Origin: Cloeon dipterum
Taxonomy: Eukaryota; Arthropoda; Insecta; Ephemeroptera; Baetidae
Assembly (NCBI RefSeq): GCF_949628265.1
Contig: NC_088788.1
Location: forward strand, 8,184,001-8,248,000
Direction of reading: 5' to 3'
DNA: 64,000 nt
Both the position numbers and the translations under genes were made by a program. Below, in pieces: positions 9,829-21,500 of this stretch (positions are counted from its first letter, which is position 1; every line of letters begins with the position of its first letter). A model generated the notes under the pieces. It had not been told where the DNA came from. It saw nothing but the letters and a program-made list of their open reading frames with translations, and made no database searches.

Positions 9829-12074
9829 TCACTTTTGTTTATTGAATCTTAAATTATGCGGTCTATGCATTGAAAAGCTTGTTTCTGCTTGGACGTGCTC
9901 GTTGGGCGGAGTGGGTAATCTTTGCCGGTGTTGATAAGAACGGATCGAATCCTGCAGCTTCCTTAAATGGCGATAGTAGAAAAGCATGAAAACGAGAAAG
10001 GTGTAGCTTCCGATATTGCAGCTGGTCGTCAGAATAACCATGTTACGGATCCTCCCGGTTCTCTCCTCGCACGATTCCGAACTGCTTTCGGGGTTCGTTC
10101 CTCCTGGGAGGTCTGTTGTTTGGACATTATTTAATGTTGAAGAACTAGTTGGAGTCGAGTCAGTACATTTATTACTGGTTGATCCCGCAAAGCACACGCA
10201 CCCTCCGCTCTCTCGGCATGCCGAAAATTCAGAGCAATTCCCTCCAAGTGCAGCACAAATGGACATATTGTTGGCGACTAAAAATGTATATCTTTTAAAA
10301 GGAAGCATCTAATTTAAAGTTTAAATATCACCTTGTGTCAATCTTTCCTTTGTGGTTGGATTTGGATCACTCGCCGCCAACAAATGACAGCTTTCCATGT
10401 TTTTCCCTTTCGGTTTTATGATGTTAGAATCGCCTGTTAGTTTAAAATTTTTAAAATTGCATTATTTTATACATCACTCTTAATATACCTCCAGCACAGA
10501 ATTTGATTGCACCAATTTCAACGCGACCTGTTGCGGCCGTCAGCCTGATTTTCCAATTTTCCTTGAGTTCCATCGAATTGTCTTGAAACCTCCTTGTGAG
10601 CCATTTGTGTACGTTTGAGGGGTCAGCATTTTGTGTGAAGCGCCGCACAACTTCATTTCCTTGCATAATCGTCAATTCAAATGCTTTATTCGAGACTTTT
10701 TTATTATAGTAAAAGACGATGTCGACGCAAAATCCATTTAAATCTTCCAGCACTTCCAAATCCATAGTAGAGTTTATCATAGTAGAATAAAATGTTCTAT
10801 CTGAAAAAATAACAAGTTTCTGCTTTAGATCTGATCGGGTACAGTATAAAGTATGGAGTTTCATTTTTTTAAACGAACATAAAAACTGTAATTTAAGCGC
10901 TCACACAGATGAATTTTGAAGAGCATCTCGCCTGTTGAATTGAAATGTAGAACACAGCTATCTTTCCCGCAGGCGGACCTTTACCAAGCGACGAATATAA
11001 TCAAGATTCAGTTTATTGTAATTGGAATTGTTCTTAAATTATTCTAAAAATTATGTAGTGTATTAAAGCAAGATAAACAACTGAAAAATAAATAAAGACA
11101 TGAGTATAAGAAAAAAAAAGATTTATCATAATAAAATGTAACCTTTTAACACGGAATATAACCTGACCATCTCTGTTTGATGCTGATGTGGGATTCTTGG
11201 CACCAACGACAACAGTAACATGTGTCCATTTTTTACCACCATGAAGAATATTTTCCCCCTATACGCAGATAAATGTTAATGATGCACGCATGATATACAA
11301 TCATTGCAACTATCCAATACCTTGAATGTCTTTTGGTTTCCTGGTAAACTCTGCCAAATTTGGTCTTTTAGTTGTTGAATCCCACTCACAATCCTGTCTT
11401 CAAAAATATTGATAAAAGATATCTGTTCAGCGTTGTCTTCAGAACCTCCTGCGACTAAAATTTCAACCTGTTCTGTTGCCAGAATAGAAAAATGGAAGGT
11501 AGCGTGAAATTCTCCTATCTTTTCAAACTGCTCGCTAAACGATGTTGCATTAATGAAATGTGTGGGTAAGTCTGGAAAATTTACATGCAGTTTTGAGGTC
11601 ACACCAAATATTCACTTTTCGTTACCATTCCAACGGTAGTCGGTAATCAAATCCCCTGTCATATTTCCAGATAAAATCCACCCTTGTACAATACCACCCT
11701 TTTTCCTATTCCACGTTGTACAGTTATCTGTAATCAAGTTGCAGTCATATTTGGTCATCATTACAGGCTCTCCTTTGCTGTCCAGGTATTCCACTTTGGT
11801 GAAATCTGTCAAATATAGTAAAATGTGCATAAACATAATGACTTAAATAAAAATTATACCTGCGTCATTTACCGGCTTTTTAACAAAGGCCATCGCATAT
11901 TCGAAGTTTGAAGTTATACAAGCTACTGTCTCGTTTTCTTTTCTGACCGAAATCAAATCACCTTGCGCTAAATTAAAAGTTAGTAATCATAAATCTACAG
12001 TCAAAATTTAGGAGTAAACTCATACCTTTTCCGAAAAGCAGCAGAAACAGGGAAATCTTCTGTATTCCTAGCAT
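9829..12074 (-). CDS. Mucin-stalk single-pass membrane protein, copy D (546 aa)
   Basis: Nine exons: 12074-12026, 11967-11860, 11805-11626, 11571-11321, 11258-11143, 10978-10905, 10800-10489, 10433-10332, 10277-9829. Signal peptide MLGIQKISLFLLLFGK. Motifs parallel copy B (KYDCNLITDNC, DYRWN, FHFSILATEQVEILVAGG, GFCVDIVFY, WKIRLTAATG, IGAIKFCAGG). The FHFS module is split by an extra intron (11320-11259), and the second half (KKWTHVTVVVGAKNP) is longer than in B and C. The Cys motif has six cysteines (CAALGGNC...ACRESGGCVC...C). The stalk is short and Ser/Thr/Pro rich. A TM helix (~476-498) precedes a 48-residue tail containing RQRLPTPPNEHVQAETSFS. Complete and undamaged. Family and ligand unknown; a surface receptor or adhesion role is inferred from topology only. 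Confidence 0.8.
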
Positions 12075-12964
12075 TTTGGAACATCAGACATTCACATTAC
12101 TTGCACTGTCTTTACTTTCTTTCAAAATGATTAACGTCACAGTGATGATAACGTTTTGTTTCCGCAAGATAAAGTCTGTCAGCGGAAACCGGACCGTGGA
12201 TAAAAAAACAGCGCAAAACCTTTAAAAGAGAAAATTTCCTCATTAATTATTTCAAAGTCGGGGCGCTTGAATTTATCTAGCAACTTTGCTCGCATTTGGA
12301 GCGTGCGTGATGGCAAGAAACGGCGCGTGGGTGGCGTACGTGCGAGGCCAGAGCGAAAAATAGAGCGTTAAAAGTCGCAGTCGAGTTTGTTTGGCGGAAA
12401 AATTGCAAACACGCCGGCAGGACGTGAAATATTAAAATCGCAACTTGAGAGTCGGCAACGACGCCGGCGAAAAGAATAATAATTCCCGCAAAGTGCTTTT
12501 TGCAACAGCAGCAGCAGCGTGACAAAAGTGCATTGAAATTTCCAGCCGCACGTTCAATTTTTCCTTTTTTGTATCATTAGCGGCAATAGAAGAGCCGCTG
12601 CCGAGCATTTTTGCAACGCGAAACCCCTTTTAACTCGGCGAAAAAACACACACAGCAGCAACAGCAGTGCGGCAGCAAGCAACTCCACTCGAAAAATTTG
12701 TTGGGAAACGACCCGCGCGTTCTCTTCTCTTCTGTGGAAATCATCTGTGCGAGCCCAAAACATTGAAATGCATAACACAGACAGTCAGTGGTGGAACTGC
12801 TATATTTAAAATAAAATAAAATAAAAGGGTGTTTCCGCAAATGTATGAAATTGCGTATGCAATTTTACAAGTTTTTTGTATATTTTTGTATGATGCTTTA
12901 GAAAGGTCAAAATGTTGTTAGTTTGACGGAAAAATATTATAGACAATCTTCCTGAAAAATCAGG

Positions 12965-13070
12965 GTTCATTTTCCATTTTTCTTTTCACAAGCGCTACTG
13001 GCGATTTGATTATCTGTCAGGCATGCTAAATTACTATCTCACTTCCTTTATTGACTGAGCTGCTATCTGA
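12965..13070 (-). pseudogene. Relic exon 2 of the receptor family
   Basis: The minus strand reads SVNKGSEIV, then a one-base shift and stops, then ALVKR. This fits the family's exon-2 pattern (ISIKKGNEIVAC...AFVKRP). No other exon is recognisable nearby. It is an isolated, strongly decayed fragment upstream of copy D. Confidence 0.4.
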
Positions 13071-13160
13071 AAAACGGCCTGTTTAAATTTTTCCCAAGCA
13101 TCAGACATAATAATATTGCCTTAAGTGTATTTAACACGCTAGAAAATTTCAGGATGAAAC

Positions 13161-13429
13161 CAGCGGGGGCCAGATGAGCGATAAATTTGGTTCCCACTGC
13201 GCAGATCCAAGATGGCGTCTGAATGTGGGAAACAAAAAGCTCTCTTTGGATTCCCGTACGAGTGTTAAGGGTTTGTTTTAACGATCCAAGAGACACAATT
13301 AGTACAAGTAATGCAAATTATTTCACAATATTGACGAAAACTTGGTTCTTTTCGCGAATTTTCTCGTGACCGTTTTTTCGCGCCATACTCCAACGGACGC
13401 CATATCTGCGCGTCGTACGAATCTGGTCC
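13161..13429 (-). mobile_element. hAT-like MITE, family 1 (right end truncated)
   Basis: Starts with CAGCGGGGGCCAGATG and carries the family interior in inverted orientation relative to 20712 (gatccaagatggcgtctgaatg ... gaccgttttttcgcgccata). The far end stops at atctggtcc without the final CCCGCTG, so one terminal inverted repeat is eroded or deleted. No clear target duplication. Confidence 0.75.
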
Positions 13430-14159
13430 AAAATTTCATTTCAATTGCCAACCTTTTCCCTAAACCTTTATTAAAAATAAAATATAAATTTCGAAGACAA
13501 TTCCGCCACTGCATGCTCTACAGAAATTTTACCTTACATTTTAGTGACGGCTATGGGAGTTTATTCCGCCACGTGCCGATTGTCCCAACAAAAAGCTAGA
13601 GCAAAAGTGCCGATTCACCCTTTCGACACAGTCAACAGTTTCACTTTGTGGCGTTTTTAACAGAAAATATCACCGTGTGTTTGCTATATTATGCATTTCC
13701 AGCAAAATTCCTTTCAAACTTGCTGTGGTAAAAAAAAACCAATAAAATGGAGAACCGAAATGGAAAGTACGGCTTTGCGATTGCGGCTCGTCGATCGCGG
13801 CCCGTCCTTTGGCATTACGTCGGATTTACAAGAAGGCAGATTTTTACGCCTGTTTTCCCGCGCGCATATAAAAGTCGGGACCATTTTTGTGTTCCATTCA
13901 TCGATGCTCGCTCGCGTTTTTACGACGTGTCGCACATTCCGGCTTTTGAATTAGACCAAAAATGAAACAGACGGCGCGGCGGTGGCGGCAACGGCAGCGG
14001 CGGTGGATCAAATAAAAACAGAGGCGAGATTGTTCGTGCTCGTGCACCGGCTGCGCCGGCTCTTTTTGCATTCACACCCGTGCCCTACATTTCTCTGTAA
14101 CACCAAATCCGATCACAAACTGGAAATGGAATAATTCTTATTGACAAATTAAATTATAT

Positions 14160-15247
14160 TCACTTCCAGCGCATAATTAGATTACGCCAATATAATATTT
14201 TGGTGTTTCGCCGTTAGCTTCAGTTTCCAAATTGCGTTTAGTTTTAAATTTTCGTTTTCAAACCTCCTCGTTACCCTTTTATTTTTTGTATAAGCACTCT
14301 GGGTAAAGGATTGGACCACCTTATCTCCTTGCTAAACGTCCCAGTGGCCCCGTCCTCACAGTAAACGAAAAATCCAACTAATATGTTCGCTTCCAACGTC
14401 ATCGCTGTAATTTTTCTTCTTAGATTTAAGTTGATGGACTATGGAATTGTTAATGATGCACGCATGATATAAAAGCAACTATCCAAAACCTCGAATGCAC
14501 TTTGGTTTCCTGGTGAACTCTGCCAAATTTGGTCTTTTAGTAGTTGAATCCCACTCACAATCCTGTCTTCAAAAATATTGATAAAAGATATATGTTCAGC
14601 GTTGTCTTCAGAACCTCCTGCGACTAAAATTTCAACCTGTTCTGTTGCCAGAATAGAAAAATGGAAGGTAGCGTGAAATTCTCCTATCTTTTCAAACTGC
14701 TCGGTAAACGATGTTGCATTAATAAAATGTGTGGGTAGGTCTGGAAAATTTACATGCAGTTTTGAGGTCACACAAAATATTCACTTTTCGTTACCATTCC
14801 AACGGTAGTCGGTAATCAAATCCCCTGTTTTGTGTCCAGATAATAACCACCCTTGTGCCAAACCATGTTTTATCCTATTCCACGGCGTGCAGTTATCTGT
14901 GATCAAGTTACAGTCATATTTCGTCATCATTACAGGCTCCCCTTTGCTGTCCAAGTATTCCACTTTGGTGAAATCTGTCAAATACAATAAAATGTGCATT
15001 AAAATAGTGATTTTAGTCAAAAATGATACCTGTGTCATTTACCGGCTTTTTAATAAAAGCCATCGCATATTCGAAGTTTGAAGTTATACAAGCTACTGTC
15101 TCGTTTTCTTTTTTGACCGAAATCAAATCACCTTGCGCTAAATTAAAATTTATTTTTCATAAATCTATGCCAGTCAAAATTAAGGAGAAAACTCATACCT
15201 TTTCAGAAAAGCAGCAGAAACAGGGAAAGCTTCTGTATTCCTAGCAT
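14160..15247 (-). pseudogene. Decayed receptor copy (pseudogene E) with a nonsense codon in the signal peptide
   Basis: Exons 1-4 are almost identical to copy D and keep their splice sites: 15247-~15199, 15137-15030, 14974-14795, 14740-14490. In exon 1, codon 15 is TGA (15205-15203) where D has GGA, so translation would end after 14 residues (MLGIQKLSLFLLLF). The exon equivalent to D exon 5 and those after the second domain are missing. The second beta domain survives as a frameshifted remnant at ~14400-14165 (QGDKVVQSFTQSAYTKNK, VTRRFENENLKLN, WKLKLTAKH) ending in TAA where D has IKFCAG. No stalk or TM exon is found downstream. Because exons 2-4 still have open frames, the loss is recent for the 5' part. 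Confidence 0.75.
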
Positions 15248-18200
15248 TTTGGAATGTCAGACACTTCTATCACTGGCACATTCATGCTGCTTACTGTTCT
15301 TTTAAAATGATTCACGTCACAGTGATGATAACGTTTTATTTTCGGAAGATAATGTATATCAGCGGAAATCGGACTCGAGTTAAATTTATAACAGGCACTC
15401 ATTTTTTTCAGTGTTATCAACCCTTTATATTTGTTAATATAAAAAATCTCAACCGTTCTCGTTAAATTCCTGATTGAAGCCGCTTTTGCACCTGCAGTCG
15501 GCGTGTCCATCCGTCCATTCGTTTGTTTAGCTGCAATTAGTTTAGCCGGCAATTCCAAATAAAAATACTGCTGTGGTAAAACAAATTTGTCGGTGCAGCT
15601 GCTGTCGTTTTTCGGCTGCTCGTCTCGCAGCATCGATTTTTCCTTTCCCCGCCGCCGCTGCCGGCCGTTGTCGCAGAAAAGTGGACCACACCGCTCTTTT
15701 TTGTCTCGCCTCGGCATTTTTATTGCGATTTTCGATCCGCCAGCAATTTCATTAGGGCATTTTTTTTCCTCGGTCACGTTCCCAGCTGATTGCGTTTCTG
15801 GATGTGACAGCTGTTTATGTCGACCTCTTTATTGCCGCTGCCACCACACGTCTGCGGTTTTCGGCCATAATAAGTTTCTTAAAGCTGCCCTAAAAAGGTG
15901 CACTCTCGCAAACAAGGAGAAATTGCTACAAAAATATTACACGAGAAAAAAAATAAATTAAATTAAAAAACACTTGCTTTATTTTATTTTACGTATTAAT
16001 TTTGCTCTGCAGTTTGCTTTTAGCTCTTCAGATTATTTTTGAGTTAAATAATATGTTCCCTTTGATTTTTATGAGGTTTAAAATTCAAGAGAAGTCAGTT
16101 TCGTCAAAATTTAAACGAGTTTAAACTCATTTACGAAGCGAAATAAAGGTTGCATGAGTTCATTGCGGAGTATTATTAACGTTTGAGACAGTTATTTGAG
16201 AATTCAGTGGATTGAAAATAAATTCGATTAAATTAAGAAAATTATTCAAAAATTATTAAACTCTGAGGAAACAAAAAGTATTTTTGATGTGTTAATGTTG
16301 ACATTTTTTACCAAAAACATATTAAATAATTTATATTAAATTTTATTTCTAAAATTGTGCAATTTTCTAAGTAAAATTCCCTTTTTCTCGAAGTAAAGGT
16401 TGAGGAAGAGGCTAAAGCAGTTTTAATTTTGGTACGCGGTGATTTGCGACGGGATCAAATCGAATTTGTCAGCTGCCGACGTGTCGAGAAAGTGCGTAAT
16501 TCCATTTGCCGACGACTAGCTCGTCGCAAATCGCATTAAACTCGGCAGGCGAAGATGGCAGAGCGAATTCGGCGCCAAGTTATAATAATAATAAATGTCG
16601 TTTGCGAATAATTTTAGACGTGAACGCACGGAAGCTGAGATAAACAGCGAGGAAATGGAAAACGTACCTTTTCACTTCCACCTCTGCGCGATTGATTTAT
16701 TCAATTTGGTTTAGACTGGCCTTGTTTGACAACTTTCCTCTGCCTTGGCAAGCAGCATGAAAACTTGATTTTGGAACTTAAATAAGTTTCATAATTTATT
16801 TCTAATGTGTGTAAAACCGATTTCGATTATTTTTCTATGACCGCTATGATGTTCAGACCAGGAAGTAAGCAAAAATCTTAGCTTTTAAGAATTTTTAAAA
16901 TCCAATAATACCGCAAAACGAGTAAATCGATTACCTAATCAGGAATTAACTAAAAATCGAAGCCAATGATTAAACAGATTATTTTTTGCTAAAAGAATGA
17001 TTGAAATAGCCGACTAATTTATGCAAAAATCGGTAATTTTTCAAAATATATTCAAAAATACTAATTGTATAATATGAAATGTAGTGTTTATATATTTAAT
17101 CAATCTGATCATTTAATATTTTATAAAAAAAACGGGTTCAGATGTGCGATAAAATTGGTTCGCACTGCGCAGATCCAAGAAGGCGTCTGAAAGTGGGAAG
17201 CAAAAAGCTCTCTTTGGATTCCCATACGAGTGTCAAGAGTTTGTTTTTACGATCCAAAAGACACAATTAGTACAAGTAATGCAAATTATGTCACAAAATT
17301 GACGAAAACTTGCTCCTTTTCTCGTGACCGTTTTTTCGCGCCATACTCTTTGGGACGCCATATCTGCGCATCGCATGAATCTGGCCCACGCTGATAAAAA
17401 TATATTAAAATAATCAAAATAATTCCAAAATCAAGTTTTCATGAAAATAAACATCACATTTTTTTAATTTAGAGTAAAATGATATTTTGCGTGCAGTGAT
17501 TTTATGACGTTAGGCTGTGCTGTTGGGAAGGGTAGCTTAATTAGCTCATTGTGTGTCGTTCGCTCCCGAGGGCTTAATTAACGAATCGGATCGGATGTGC
17601 GGCGGCAGTTAGGCAGCCCAGCGATACTCATCGTGGTGCTCGAATTACGCGCGTTGACAACTAACCGACTCAGAGTGCGGATTAAAAGGAAAACAGCGAC
17701 GACAGCTTACAACATTTTAATATAGTGTTTTCCGCCGCGGCGTCTCCTCTCGCTTTTGACGTTGCGTAATCCGTTCGCAACAATCTATTTTCCAGCACTG
17801 CGGATTATAAAAGAGACGCATCCAGGCTGAAAATAGATTTTTCGTATTCGGTTAAATGGATCGTTCCATTTTAATTTGCGAGGGATGAGTGTTCCAGGGC
17901 TGATTAAAACCTTTCTGGACCTGAAACTGTTTATTCCAACTGGAGATGGTTTATTTATTTTTTAATTTTAAATTTAAAAGAAAGAAATCTCTTGATTGAA
18001 AAGGTAGGAAACGAAGTCCGTGCTGAGAGTAATTGAATTAGCAGAGAAGCGAGAGCGAATGCAAATGTTTCGCTGCTGCTGCTTTTGTCGATTCGGGAAT
18101 GCATGTGAGCCCTCATTCAGCCGGCGGCCAAAAGAGTCGCACTCTCTTTGAAAGCACTCTCCGTTTTTAACGCAAACTTTTAATGAAAGCAGTGGCAACC

Positions 18201-18552
18201 GACACAGACTCAGACACGAGTGAAAGAGAAAAAACAGCCCTTTTCACGCAGCATTTGCAATTTTCCGGTTATTTGGAAGAGCAGGGAAGAGGCGGCCAGC
18301 GGGTTGGAATTATTGACCTTGATGAAATTTCCTGGAAAAAATATGCAAAGCAGTAAATTAAAAATTTAGAGGTTAAAAAATTGGACTGCTGACGTAAAAA
18401 ACACAAAATTCGTCTTGTTTAAAATAGTTAACTGGTGATCAGATAATTTAAATGTTTTTTGATATTATTTTTGGGCTAAAGATAGATTAACATGTTATTT
18501 TTTAATTCTAACGAATTTTCCATAAATTAAAAATCACAATTATTGTTTTCAG
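15248..18552. other. Gene-poor stretch upstream of the KIND-FERM-PDZ exons
   Basis: AT-rich with GC-richer patches at 15580-15900, 16430-16620 and 17540-17800. The missing first coding exon(s) of the downstream KIND-FERM-PDZ gene could lie here or outside the window. I looked for a KIND N-terminal exon ending with one leftover base and found none I could defend. One MITE is at 17130-17393. Confidence 0.45.
17130..17393 (-). mobile_element. hAT-like MITE, family 1
   Basis: Diverged copy: left end aacgggttcagatgtgcgata, right end atctggcccacgctg, same interior as the copies at 13161, 20712 and 28259. Flanked by ataaaaaa on the left and ataaaaat on the right, a 7-of-8 match to an 8-bp target duplication. 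Confidence 0.75.
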
Positions 18553-21500
18553 GCGTGCCTTCCAGTATCTCTGCCCGAGACTTTTTGATCAACGGGCAAG
18601 GCCAGATGCGAGTCTGGAACCCGACGGCTTGCAGATCGTATCCAACCGACAGGGTGAGTTTATTCTATTTCTTTGCTTTATTATTCGAGACGCTGGCAGG
18701 AATTCCAAGCTTGCAGAGATGTATTTGCGTTGTCGTCTCTCTCGCGCGCTTTGATCACCACTTCACCCCCGCTAAATGGATGTTTGCCTTCACTCTCTCT
18801 CTCTCTGCAGCTATTTTAGACCAGCGACAACCCCATTTGTAAATAAGATGCTTTTTCTCGGAAATCACGGTGCTGTTTACGCATAAATAAACCAGTTTAT
18901 TTTCTGGAGAAGCGTCTTGAAAGACATCTTTTTGCTTTGGAAAAAGAAACGTAAGGGATTTGCATCACTGTCTTGGAGAAAAATTTAGAGGGCGTAGATA
19001 TTTTCTTTTTTAGAATTAAATTGATATTTTCAAAAGCATTATTATTTGAAAATTTGCTGCTGAGATTTTTGCAGAAATTGGTAAGTGATCCAGAACTAAT
19101 TTTTAGCCTTAAAGGAAATATCACAATGTAGTTTAAAAATTTTAAAATGCATGTTAAAATTTTCCGATTCAACAAATTAAATTATTTAAGGATTCTTGGA
19201 ATTGTTTAGTCATATTGATTTGGACTTTTCAAGATCACATTAGAGGCTGGAACCCACCCCCTGCTTCCTTTTGGGTGGAATTTGTTAATTTAAATATGCC
19301 AGAACTAATTTTCTTGGCGTCGTTTCACAGTTTTTCACCACGAGAAACTCAATTCTGGAGTTTCTGGACGTAATTTCATCACATCTGACTCTCATATTGA
19401 TCGTCATACCAACATTAAACACCGTTTTTTGCGCATCCTTTTAGAAAACATTTTGTGAGCTCATAAAAAAATACTTTGAGAGCTCATAAAAAATTTTGAG
19501 TGCTAACAGAAAAAAATTGTGAGCTCATAGTTATAATATCTCCTCCATTTTCCATAAGGATTTGATTTCTTTGAAGCTCCAAAGCTCCTGTTGCCCTGGT
19601 GATCATACTTACGTAGATAAAAAATACTCTATTTTATTATTTTATTCAAATTACCCAAACCAAAACGTTTTAGCATCTTAAGAGCTAAAAATTTACCAGA
19701 TACTCCTGAAAAACAATTTTCAGATAATGGCCAGGAGCGACGCGAATCCAATTTAATCCTTTGGCACTGAAGGGAAAAAAGCGCCTGAAATGTTTTCTAT
19801 CTGAAGTGGAGTCGTTGACTTGCCTGTCGTTTTGTATTCTGACACTCACACAGGCTGGCGGCGGCGATAAAGGCGGCGGATTTATGCATTTTTTGTGTCG
19901 CGCGCGCGACTCAATTACAAAGACGGTTTCCAGCGATAAAACTATACACTTTCTTTCTTTCTTTCTTTCCTCCTTGTGTGCTTCTCGACTTTTGTCAGCG
20001 CGCAGCTCCTCCGATTTCGCCTCTTTCCTGACACACTCACGTACGTATATTGGTCGGCAGCTGCCATATTCCGCTCACAATATCGTTTAAGAGAGAGAGA
20101 AAGAAAGGAAGGAGCTGGCGTTTGTTGTTCTCGAGCAGCGCAGCAGCGAATTATTGCCTGCGGGCCCGGAGCAGCAAAAAGCTTTGGCCCGAGGACCTCG
20201 TGCTTAGTCTGCCTGAAAATACGCGCTCCACTGCAGCCGCCGACGCAGATTGTAACCGAGAAATGAAGTTATTTAAAGCTCTCTCCGTCTCCGGCCACTC
20301 TGCCACATTATTTCCAGCCGTGCTCTTCGGGGAAAACGACAGCTGAGTGCTTTTTCAGACAAGTTTCCACGATTGACAATTTCTGCCGAGGCCTTGTGCA
20401 AACACAAAAGGAACCAGAATCGTATAATCTCACAATAGAACATTTTAAAACGGGCTAAAACGGTTTTTTCAGACAGGATTAAATTGTGTCCAGGGAAAAA
20501 TCTGGTTGAAATTCCATTTTTAACAATTATTTTAAATTCGCGCAGGTTTGAACGGTGCAAATTTCCAAAGACGGCCGTTTTCACTGAGATTGGCTCAACG
20601 GATTTCGGTCTGGAAACCAGGGAAGTTCCTGATCCACGAATTAGCGGGAAATTTTTCTTCTATATGTGGTTTTAGCACTCTTTATGGGCTGAAAATGGAG
20701 ATTAATTTATCCAGCGGGGGCCAGATTCGTGCGACTGGGGGAATATGGCGCGAAAAAACGGTCACGTGAAAATGCGCGAAAAGAAGCAAGTTTTCGTCAT
20801 TATTGTGACATAATTAATTTCCATTACTTGTACTAATTGTGTCTTTTGGATCGTAAAAACAAACTCTTGACACTCGTACGGCAATCCAATAAGAGCTTTT
20901 TGTTTCCCACATTCAGACGCCATCTTGGATCTGCGCAGTGGGAACCAATTTTATCGCACATCTGGCCCCCGCTGAATTTATCTAAATTTTCTATTTTCTA
21001 ATAGATTGTGACGAAAAGTAACAAAACCCAGGATTTTCGACCCATTTTTATTTTCTCTTACTTTAAAGACCTTTTCTTGATTTTATAAAAAGAATATCAC
21101 GTCTCCTTTGCATAAAATTCCAAGTTCCAGAGCAACCAAGACATTTTACACGGACTAATCGTGTCTCATTTCCAAGTTAAAACCGTTTAAAAAGTTTCAA
21201 CTCCCCGGCGGATGAAGCCAATTATCCAAATCACCTGTCAAATCTCAGCAAACTCCGGTGTAAAGGGTGTAATTTTCCAATCTCCCGACTCAAGATAAAC
21301 TTCTCTTCTCGAACAAGATTTATTTTTCACGGCAAGTGCTGCTGCTGCAAATGAAATTATGCAAATCGCAGCAGCGGCGCGGCGGCACCGAGTTTTGGTT
21401 TTTCCATCGTCGGTGTCGGCCTCGGGGGACGCGTTCGCTTTTTAATCCAACGACGACGACAACGCAGCCAAGATTTCCGCCGGGACGCACATTCAAATCA

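Larger units (their letters stand above)
5870..10300. repeat. Right unit of the ~4.6-kb tandem segmental duplication
   Basis: Partner of the 1190-5690 unit, holding copy C, the relic 5' exons and the last exon of copy D. Since the D-type last exon is intact here with the rest of D upstream, and broken and orphaned in the left unit, the left unit probably derives from this one. Confidence 0.65.
12075..14159. other. Spacer upstream of copy D: promoter region, one relic exon, one MITE
   Basis: Apart from the exon-2 relic and the hAT-like element I see no gene. 12250-12800 and 13690-14080 are GC-richer with CAG/CGG-type short repeats (gcagcagcagcg; ggcggtggcggcaacggc) and give overlapping open frames in several phases. 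None has a splice context or domain, so they are probably not coding. Confidence 0.5.

Noticed and set aside
12277..13965. Several overlapping open frames of 60-90 codons upstream of copy D
   Set aside because: They occur in multiple phases on both strands of GC-richer DNA, partly inside the MITE, with no domain, splice or codon pattern.
15241..15961. Open frames of 124-178 codons on both strands (Lys/Arg-rich or Phe/Cys-rich)
   Set aside because: They overlap the dead signal exon in another frame and each other on opposite strands; compositions look non-coding.
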